Below the pieces are notes generated by a model. It searched no databases. It saw nothing but the letters and a program-made list of their open reading frames with translations, and had not been told where the DNA came from. Below are positions 1 through 5,569 of a stretch of DNA of 39,206 nucleotides, piece by piece. Origin of the DNA: Bacteroidota bacterium (GTDB lineage: Bacteria > Bacteroidota > Bacteroidia > Chitinophagales > LD1); the NCBI GenBank assembly GCA_018267365.1, contig JAFDYQ010000042.1, positions 1-39,206 of the forward strand, in the 5' to 3' direction. The translations under genes and the position numbers were made by a program. The stretch's first letter is position 1, and every line of letters begins with the position of its first letter.

Positions 1-7
1 TCGGCTT

Positions 8-61
8 GTACCCGTTCACCGTTGTCCCACCTTCGCAGGCTGGGAAACTGTGAACGGGTAC
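8..61. repeat. Long imperfect hairpin at the window's left edge
   Basis: Perfect 11-base arms (9-19 and 50-60, TACCCGTTCAC) extend by one pair outward. Inside they continue as GTT/AAC (21-23/46-48) and TCCCA/TGGGA (25-29/41-45). A run of seven T follows about 20 bases later (80-86), too far for a normal intrinsic terminator. The function is unknown; it may be a dispersed palindromic element or a structure belonging to sequence left of the window. Confidence 0.6.
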
Positions 62-95
62 GTCGCTCTCGCCGGACTATTTTTTTGAGTGGAGG

Positions 96-150
96 TTTGT
101 TGTTCGTTCGTTCGTTGCACGCCGGTGACAACGAACGAACGAACAACAAA
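96..150. repeat. 22-bp perfect inverted repeat built of GTTC tetramers
   Basis: The arms 96-117 and 129-150 are perfect reverse complements. CAC (118-120) and GTG (125-127) lengthen the stem further, leaving a very small loop. Each arm contains tandem GTTC/GAAC units. It lies nine bases beyond the stop of the orphan T9SS tail, where a terminator would be expected, but neither strand has a U-tract after it. A weaker GTTCGTTCG hairpin follows the T9SS gene ending at 4088. Confidence 0.75.
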
Positions 151-158
151 GCGCCTTC

Positions 159-278
159 CTATTTCACTACTGTAAAGCGCAATGGTGCGGCACCTTTCAC
201 CGCTATGGTGTAGATACCCGGTGCAGCCTCACGCATGTCTACAGGCTGCAGGGTGCTGCTCACGGCACGCCGTAAACA
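159..278 (-). pseudogene. Orphan C-terminal tail of a T9SS cargo protein
   Basis: Directly after the arsC stop, and in the same frame, 39 codons remain open to a TAG at 159-161. The translation contains VDMREAAPGIYTIAV and ends PLRFTVVK, the last strand pattern and basic end of a type A T9SS sorting domain, as in the intact genes nearby. There is no start codon context, no signal peptide and no PNP motif, so this cannot be a working gene. The rest of the parent gene is missing; the ars operon occupies its place. Overlapping the arsC end in another frame is DVYGV, which resembles the domain's preceding strand. That may be coincidence, or a trace of a frameshifted older sequence. Confidence 0.7.
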
Positions 279-677
279 TCACTCCCTGCCGATCTGCGCC
301 AGCAGCTCGCCCACCTGGCGGCGTATCTGGTCACGCACACGGGTGAAATCTGCCGGCTCCATATCGCGCGGATCGGGTATGCTCCAGTCCACGCGGTGCA
401 GGGCGCGTACATGCGGGCAGGCATCGCCGCAGCCCATGGTGACCACATAGTCATAGACTATATCCGGTATCTCTGAGAGCGACCTGGAGTCATGTCGGGT
501 CAGGTCGTAGCCCAGCTCCTGCATGGCTGCTATGGCCCTGGGGTTGATACGCCCGCTGGGTCGCGATCCTGCGCTGTAGGCCACCACCAGGCTGCCGCCA
601 TCCATCGTGGCAAAGGCCTGCGCCATCTGGCTGCGGTTACTATTCTCTATGCATACGAAGAGGATGTTCTTTTTCAT
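279..677 (-). CDS. arsC: Arsenate reductase, low-molecular-weight phosphatase type
   Basis: Reduces arsenate to arsenite in the cytoplasm. The 132-residue protein has the phosphatase-like P-loop C9-x5-R15 followed by Ser (CIENSNRS). A second cysteine pair, C83 and C87 in MGCGDACP, should carry the redox relay. The acid D102 lies in WSIPDP. Length and fold match the LMW-PTPase ArsC family rather than the glutaredoxin-linked E. coli type. Whether the reductant is thioredoxin or another thiol cannot be told. The ATG overlaps the arsM stop by 4 bp, so the two are probably translationally coupled. It is the last intact gene of the arsR-arsM-arsC unit. Confidence 0.93.
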   Translation of the reverse strand: MKKNILFVCIENSNRSQMAQAFATMDGGSLVVAYSAGSRPSGRINPRAIAAMQELGYDLTRHDSRSLSEIPDIVYDYVVTMGCGDACPHVRALHRVDWSIPDPRDMEPADFTRVRDQIRRQVGELLAQIGRE

Positions 678-1516
678 GAGCAGCAGTCCGGGCCGCAGCA
701 GCTACTGACGGCGGGTTTTTCGGCATAGACAGTCACGCTGTAGATACCCGTATCTCCGCTGCCAAAGGCCTCTATAGCCTCAGCATTCATATAGCGGCTC
801 AGTATATCATGAGGTATGGTGATGGGTTTTTCCTTTTGCACCGTGACCTGTGTGAAGCCCGCCTCGGCTATCAGGCCCAGGTAGTCCTGCCGCTGTATCG
901 CCCCGGATATGCAGCCTGCATACATCTCTGCATCGTGGCGCAGCTCCTCTGGCAGCTGGCCCACCAGTACTACATCAGATATGCTGAAGTGGCCGCCCGG
1001 CTTCAGCACGCGGTAGATCTCGCGCAGTACGCCGGCCTTATTGGGCACGAGGTTCAGCACACAGTTGCTCACTATCACGTCTGCTATGCCGCTGGTCACA
1101 GGCATTTGCTCTATATCTCCCTGGCGAAACTCTACATTCACGTATCCCAGTTTCTCTGCATTCTGCCGCGCCAGGTTTATCATGGCGGGGGTGAAGTCTA
1201 TGCCTATCACACGGCCCGTCTCACCCGTCTCTGCCCGCGCTACAAAGCAGTCATTGCCCGCGCCGCTGCCGAGGTCTATCACGGTGTCGCCCTTCTTTAT
1301 CTTTGCGTATCGTGTGGGTAGTCCGCAGCCCAGCCCCAGATCGGCATCTGACTGATAGCCCTCCAGCGCGGTGTAGTCATCACTCATGATATTGTACACC
1401 TCGGTAGAGCAGCCACCCGATCCGCAGCAGGAGGACTGGTTGGTAGCTTTGTCTTGCGTAGCTATCTCGCTGTATTTTTGCCTTACGGCTTCTTTTATTT
1501 CCTGGTCAGTTGTCAT
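674..1516 (-). CDS. arsM: Arsenite S-adenosylmethionine methyltransferase
   Basis: Methylates trivalent arsenic using SAM, giving methylated, partly volatile arsenicals. The 280 residues carry the SAM-binding motif DLGSGAGND at 81-89. The three cysteines conserved for As(III) binding in ArsM proteins appear as C64 (GLGCG), C152 (SNCVLNL) and C202 (YAGCISGA). Extra cysteines lie at both ends: C30, C31 and C36, and a CCGPDCC tail at 273-279, which could pre-bind metalloid. The gene lies 57 bp downstream of arsR and has its own ArsR-like palindrome at 1541-1556. Its stop overlaps the arsC start. Confidence 0.95.
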   Translation of the reverse strand: MTTDQEIKEAVRQKYSEIATQDKATNQSSCCGSGGCSTEVYNIMSDDYTALEGYQSDADLGLGCGLPTRYAKIKKGDTVIDLGSGAGNDCFVARAETGETGRVIGIDFTPAMINLARQNAEKLGYVNVEFRQGDIEQMPVTSGIADVIVSNCVLNLVPNKAGVLREIYRVLKPGGHFSISDVVLVGQLPEELRHDAEMYAGCISGAIQRQDYLGLIAEAGFTQVTVQKEKPITIPHDILSRYMNAEAIEAFGSGDTGIYSVTVYAEKPAVSSCCGPDCCS

Positions 1517-1540
1517 GTTTTTTATGTAGATGGTGATATA

Positions 1541-1556
1541 ATCGTAATATACCGAT
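1541..1556 (-). promoter_or_regulatory. Probable ArsR operator upstream of arsM
   Basis: A 16-bp near-palindrome of form ATCG-N8-CGAT, matching the site before arsR at its conserved ends and AT-rich core. It lies 25 bases before the arsM start. A TTTG sits upstream on the minus strand, 19 bases from a weak TAnnTTTG match (TACGATTA), so an internal regulated promoter is possible. Confidence 0.6.
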
Positions 1557-1573
1557 AGCCTAGGGCAAAAAAA

Positions 1574-1900
1574 TCAGCAGCACCTTACCGGCACCAAAGC
1601 ATCAAAGAGGATGTTCATTTCCTCCTGTGCCCTGGCCCACTCTGTCTCATCTATACAGTAGCACACGCGGGCGCCGTCTATCTCCCCTTTGATCAGTCCT
1701 GCTTCTTTCAGCTCCTTGAGGTGCTGAGATATGGTGCTCTGAGAGAGAGGTATATCCTCCACTATATCTCCGCAGATGCAGGCTTGTTTTTTCAGCAGGA
1801 GCCGCAGTATGGCTACACGGGCGGGGTGCGCCAGTGCCTTGGCATAGCGGGCCAGCCTGTTGTCCTTGACCGTAAACTCTTCTTTCTTGCTTGCTCCCAT
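1574..1900 (-). CDS. arsR: ArsR-family metalloregulatory repressor
   Basis: Winged-helix repressor that releases DNA when As(III) binds. The 108-residue form starts at the ATG at 1900; an in-frame ATG at 1975 lies upstream of the predicted promoter and is unlikely to be used. The HTH is [20 protein letters not shown] at about residues 49-68. The metal site ELCVCDLC of classical ArsR is replaced by ACICGD (C41, C43). Further cysteines stand at C80 and C82 (VCYC) and C107-C108, so ligand choice may differ from the E. coli protein. It leads the arsR-arsM-arsC operon and is probably autoregulated through the palindrome at 1905-1920. Confidence 0.92.
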   Translation of the reverse strand: MGASKKEEFTVKDNRLARYAKALAHPARVAILRLLLKKQACICGDIVEDIPLSQSTISQHLKELKEAGLIKGEIDGARVCYCIDETEWARAQEEMNILFDALVPVRCC

Positions 1901-1904
1901 TTCT

Positions 1905-1920
1905 ATCGCAATATTACGAT
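1905..1920 (-). promoter_or_regulatory. Probable ArsR operator overlapping the arsR promoter
   Basis: ATCGCAATATTACGAT is symmetric at 14 of 16 positions and ends 5 bases before the arsR ATG. Its sister site is at 1541-1556. It covers the -7 box at 1909-1916, so repressor binding would block transcription start. Confidence 0.7.
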
Positions 1921-1939
1921 AGTTATTTCTTTTGTCAAA
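1909..1939 (-). promoter_or_regulatory. Predicted Bacteroidota-type arsR promoter
   Basis: On the minus strand a TTTG (-33 element, 1936-1939) is followed by exactly 19 bases and TAATATTG (1909-1916), which differs from the -7 consensus TAnnTTTG at one fixed position. The implied transcription start is only a few bases before the ATG at 1900, so the arsR transcript would be leaderless or nearly so. Confidence 0.6.
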
Positions 1940-2090
1940 GGGTAGCCTCGTTTTTTTAACAATGATCGTTATCATCTTTCATAGCGCTGTTTACTCGCCC
2001 ATTCGCTCCATTCACCTAAGTTAACGGCCCTCGCATCCTACTTTCCCCAAAAAATCTTTTCTTCATAGCCTTATACAAAACATAAACTCA

Positions 2091-4088
2091 ATGAATCGTC
2101 TGCTACTGCTCTGTGCTGTACTGCTCACAGCCATCTCTGCCCATGCGTCTAATAGTCCTGCCTATGAGCAGCGCCGTACGGACTATATAGATACGAGCCT
2201 CGCTCACTTTGATACAGATGCGCTGCCTATACAGGCCTACCGCGGCCTGCCGCTGGATACCGCCGGCCTCTACTATATCCTCGATCATATCCGCACAGAT
2301 GGCGATGCCGACTTTCGCATCGTGCAGATGGTGCGCGTGCTCTTTCTGACGCAGGCTACCCATCAGTACGACTCTGTCATCCTGGCCTCGGTGAATAGTG
2401 TGAAGTACTGGATCAACTATGGCGACTCCATACACGTCTACTGGTCTGAAAACCACATGGCCATGTGGATGGGCTCTGACTACCTGCTGCAGCAGAGCTA
2501 CGGCCGCCCGGTAGATACCCTGGTGCGCAGCCGTGTGCTGCACTACCTCCAGCTGAAAAATCAATACGGCTTCTATGAGTTTAACTCATCCGTATACCTG
2601 CCCTACTGCCTGAGCGGTATACTGAATCTGGCCGACTTTGCCACTGACCCGCAGATCAAAGCGCTGGCCACCTCTGCTGCGCAGAAACTCATGTCTGACT
2701 ACCTGCTGCGCATGACCAATGACAAGGGGACCTTCTTTCCTACAGCCGGGCGAAACTACTATGGCAAATATGAGACGCCCTACGGGCAAAACCACAATAA
2801 CCTGATATGGCTGCTCACCGGCATGGGCCCCATGCCGGACAATGCCTCTCACTGCGGGGCCTTTCTCGCTACATCAGATATACCGGTAGATACCGTGAGT
2901 AATAGCTGGCGGCCTACGCTGGATACAGTGTTTCAAAACGGGCACTCGCTCGCGGCCAGCTTTGCTATCAATGAGAGCCAGGATACCATCGCGCGCATCA
3001 TCTTTCGCTGGAGCGGCGGCGGCTACTTCATGCCATCGGTAGTGCTGGGCTCAGGGGCTATGATAGCCGACTCCGGCCTGTGGAATAACTACACCTTCCA
3101 GTCCTTCCGCCAGCTATCCGGCTTGCCCCTGTCGCTGTACCCTCAGCTGTCACAAAGCCTGAATGTCATATCCTACAGTTCGCTGATCATGGATGCGCGC
3201 CTGGCAGAGTACAAGCACAACTCTGTGACACTCTCCTCCACGCAGGATTTCTTTAAGGGCAAGGTGGGATTTCAGCAGTGGCCGTGCGTGGCCAATGTGG
3301 GCACCACAGCGGTCTACACAGCCTCCGGCCCGGTCTATGCCAACTGGGAGGACCACTCAGAAGACAACGCCAACTACCACCTGCCATACGTAGAGCAGCA
3401 TCACAATGTGGCCCTGCTCATGTACCGCCCGCAGCCTGTGCCTGACCTCATACCATATCACAATACCGATGTAGCCCTGCACTGGAATGTAGCGGACTTT
3501 GACCAGTCGGTCAATGACAGCCTGTGGTTCGTAGGCCGTCAGGGTAGCAGCTATGCTGCAGCGCGTATGTACTGCATAGGCCAGATAGACAGCCAGGCCG
3601 CCTGCCACTATACCACAGATGGCTCTGCCTATGTGATCGTAGTGGGAGACTCTACCATGTACGGCAGCTTTCAGAACTTCCAGACGCTGGTGCACAATTC
3701 GCGCTTTAGCGATAGCCGCTACTATGACTCTGTCAATCATCTCTCTGTCTATCAGGCGCAGATCACCTTTGATACAATCTCTATCAGCTACGCATGGGGC
3801 ATAGACAGCACAGCGCCTAATGGCATCCGCGACCTCAGTGCCCCAGCCGCCCTGCACGTCTATCCCAATCCGGCCACTGATCAGGTCACTGTGACCCTGG
3901 CAGACCATGCAGCTACCGCCACACTACAGGTCACCGACCTGATGGGCCGCGTAGTCTATAGCTACGATGGCACGCTACAAACGGGTACCGCACTACACAT
4001 AGACACCAAGGCCTGGCCACAGGGCATGTACATCCTGACGGGCGATAGTCCTCAGGGCCGCTATACGCAAAAGCTGGTGAAGGAGTAG
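2091..4088 (+). CDS. Large secreted T9SS cargo protein of unknown function
   Basis: 665 residues with a Sec signal peptide (MNRLLLLCAVLLTAISAHA) and a T9SS type A sorting domain beginning YPNP at 591 and ending KLVKE. The first half (about 25-260) is predicted mostly helical, with Trp/Tyr/His-rich segments such as WSENHMAMWMGSDYLL and GRNYYGKYETPYGQNHNN. This pattern recalls the helical toroids of polysaccharide lyases and related enzymes. The part from about 270 to 570 looks beta-rich. That layout would fit a carbohydrate-active enzyme, but I do not recognise the family or a catalytic set. It should be exported across the outer membrane and either released or anchored on the surface. Confidence 0.85.
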   Translation: MNRLLLLCAVLLTAISAHASNSPAYEQRRTDYIDTSLAHFDTDALPIQAYRGLPLDTAGLYYILDHIRTDGDADFRIVQMVRVLFLTQATHQYDSVILASVNSVKYWINYGDSIHVYWSENHMAMWMGSDYLLQQSYGRPVDTLVRSRVLHYLQLKNQYGFYEFNSSVYLPYCLSGILNLADFATDPQIKALATSAAQKLMSDYLLRMTNDKGTFFPTAGRNYYGKYETPYGQNHNNLIWLLTGMGPMPDNASHCGAFLATSDIPVDTVSNSWRPTLDTVFQNGHSLAASFAINESQDTIARIIFRWSGGGYFMPSVVLGSGAMIADSGLWNNYTFQSFRQLSGLPLSLYPQLSQSLNVISYSSLIMDARLAEYKHNSVTLSSTQDFFKGKVGFQQWPCVANVGTTAVYTASGPVYANWEDHSEDNANYHLPYVEQHHNVALLMYRPQPVPDLIPYHNTDVALHWNVADFDQSVNDSLWFVGRQGSSYAAARMYCIGQIDSQAACHYTTDGSAYVIVVGDSTMYGSFQNFQTLVHNSRFSDSRYYDSVNHLSVYQAQITFDTISISYAWGIDSTAPNGIRDLSAPAALHVYPNPATDQVTVTLADHAATATLQVTDLMGRVVYSYDGTLQTGTALHIDTKAWPQGMYILTGDSPQGRYTQKLVKE

Positions 4089-4096
4089 GAGAGGCC

Positions 4097-4132
4097 TGTT
4101 CGTTCGGATTTATATACAAAACCGAAGGAACG
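4097..4132 (+). terminator. Hairpin after the 2091-4088 gene, possible terminator
   Basis: TTCGTTCGG (4099-4107) pairs with CCGAAGGAA (4122-4130) with one mismatch, plus an added outer pair; the loop is 14 bases. No U-tract follows, so termination is uncertain. Confidence 0.4.
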
Positions 4133-4231
4133 AGTACGCATATAAAAAGCGCTATTTTATATCACTGAGAGATAGGGTGATAGACATTTTGTAGTCTGTC
4201 AGATATTTAAAACAGAACATATTTTTATATA

Positions 4232-4258
4232 ATAGCAGTACATAAATTTTACTGCTAT
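4232..4258 (+). promoter_or_regulatory. Inverted repeat enclosing the start codon of the 4257 gene
   Basis: ATAGCAGTA (4232-4240) is a perfect reverse complement of TACTGCTAT (4250-4258), with a 9-base A/T-rich loop. The right arm includes the first two bases of the ATG, so in the mRNA the start codon would be partly paired. Confidence 0.6.
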
Positions 4259-5273
4259 GAGAATATATGTACTGATAGTAATGGTTATGCTACTTTTCTG
4301 TGGGCGGTCCTATGCCCAGCAGGGAGACGGCGGGCGGTGGCAGATATGCAGGCTGGACAGTATCTATGAGCAAGCCTGGGATACTACAGCCGGCATCTGG
4401 GTCCCTCTGACGCTGATACACCGCACGCACGATGCGGATAGGTATCTCATCAGATCAGAGGTGCAGCGGTGGGATGGTAGCGCATGGCCGGCAGCCAGCC
4501 AGGTAGATTCTTTCTCCTACGATGTAGATGGCAATTTTGTAAATGACGTGACACGGATATGGAATGGTACCGTATGGACCACCTATCAGGCCACCTATAG
4601 CTATGATGCTGCGGCACACCGCACAGGCATGGTATATCAGAGCTGGAACGGCACGGGCTGGGACAATCTACAGCAAAACACCTACAGCTATGATGCCAAT
4701 GGCTATCTCACTGGCCAGGAGACACAAGTGTGGAGCGCCTCTCAGTGGATCAGCAATATCAGGTACACATACACCAATAATGCTAATGGCCTGCCCACCT
4801 TGCTATTGATAGAGGTTTATAGCAGTGGACAGTGGACTAACTATAGCAGATATACCTACAGCTATGATGGGAGTGGATATGAGACAAGCGTAGCTATAGA
4901 CAGATGGGATGGCACTCAGTTTCAAAATCAATACCGTGAAACCTTTGCTAATAACGCGAGTGGATTTCACAATGAAATGCTGACAGAGTGGTACACCGGC
5001 TCAGGCTGGAGAAACCACAAAAAAAGTACTTACTATCATGAGTGTACCGCTGCCGGTATAAGGGAGGTAGAGGCTACAGCCCTGTCTGTATACCCCAATC
5101 CCTTTACCGATCACCTTGATGTATCTGAGCGATCGCCTTACCGCCTGTATGATATGCTGGGACAGGAGGTGTATAGCTCTGCCGGAGCGGTTGGCCTGTC
5201 ATCACTACCTGCCGGACAGTATACACTACTGACGGGTACAGGCGCAGTGCGCGTGACCAAGATCAATAAATAG
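4257..5273 (+). CDS. Secreted tryptophan-rich repeat protein with T9SS sorting domain
   Basis: 338 residues. A signal peptide (about 1-20, ending RSYA) is followed by a central array of about 29-residue repeats. Each repeat has a W(D/N)GxxW-like turn and a YSYDxxG-like strand (residues about 70-260). The sequence then ends with a sorting domain starting YPNP at 280 and finishing VTKINK. The YSYDANGY pattern recalls YD/RHS-type beta repeats, but the period and Trp placement differ and no toxin or RHS core domain is present. It is probably a surface or released beta-repeat protein; the binding partner is unknown. A hairpin embraces its start codon. Confidence 0.85.
   Translation: MRIYVLIVMVMLLFCGRSYAQQGDGGRWQICRLDSIYEQAWDTTAGIWVPLTLIHRTHDADRYLIRSEVQRWDGSAWPAASQVDSFSYDVDGNFVNDVTRIWNGTVWTTYQATYSYDAAAHRTGMVYQSWNGTGWDNLQQNTYSYDANGYLTGQETQVWSASQWISNIRYTYTNNANGLPTLLLIEVYSSGQWTNYSRYTYSYDGSGYETSVAIDRWDGTQFQNQYRETFANNASGFHNEMLTEWYTGSGWRNHKKSTYYHECTAAGIREVEATALSVYPNPFTDHLDVSERSPYRLYDMLGQEVYSSAGAVGLSSLPAGQYTLLTGTGAVRVTKINK
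4464..5036 (+). repeat. Seven roughly 29-residue coding repeats
   Basis: Trp (or Tyr) anchors recur at residues 72, 102, 130, 159, 188, 217 and 245 of the 4257 gene, about 87 bases apart. Each is followed by a Y-S/T-Y-D/N-x-x-G segment. The copies have diverged, so the array is old or under diversifying selection. Confidence 0.75.
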
Positions 5274-5516
5274 GAAATGATCCAACTGGCCCTGACCGGT
5301 GGGTAGTTTTGCCAGCTGGTTTGCTCAGCCCTGTAAGCTTCCTACCTTTCGTCCGACCAATCAGGCAGTTAGACACGTGTTAAAAGTGCCGGAGGGCATG
5401 TTAAATATCCGGCTTTGTTAAAAAGCACAGACAGCTATCTATCAGTCATTTGTATCAGACAAAACCGCTCAAATGCCCGCTTTTGCCTCATCTTATAAAC
5501 ATTAATAAATCAAGGC
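5274..5516. other. Intergenic stretch before the C10 protease gene
   Basis: No coding signal seen. A 6-bp inverted repeat GCCGGA/TCCGGC (5388-5393 and 5408-5413), with T-rich sequence after it, could end the 4257 transcript weakly. Confidence 0.4.
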
Positions 5517-5547
5517 TTTGGGATATGCGTCCAAACAGGTATTTTTA
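5517..5547 (+). promoter_or_regulatory. Predicted promoter of the C10 protease gene
   Basis: TTTG (5517-5520), 19 bases, then TATTTTTA (5540-5547), which matches TAnnTTTG at all but the last position. The predicted leader to the ATG at 5570 is roughly 20 bases. Confidence 0.55.
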
Positions 5548-5569
5548 CTGACTTAAACAAAATTTCAGA

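Noticed and set aside
8..61. Integron attC site
   Set aside because: The required GTTRRRY and RYYYAAC core boxes are absent and no integrase or cassette array is present.
22..213. Plus-strand 63-codon frame at the left edge
   Set aside because: It runs through both inverted repeats and the antisense of the T9SS tail; no start context and no protein-like pattern.
1901..1975. Longer arsR start at 1975
   Set aside because: The added 25 residues lie upstream of the predicted promoter and operator and do not resemble the family N-terminus.
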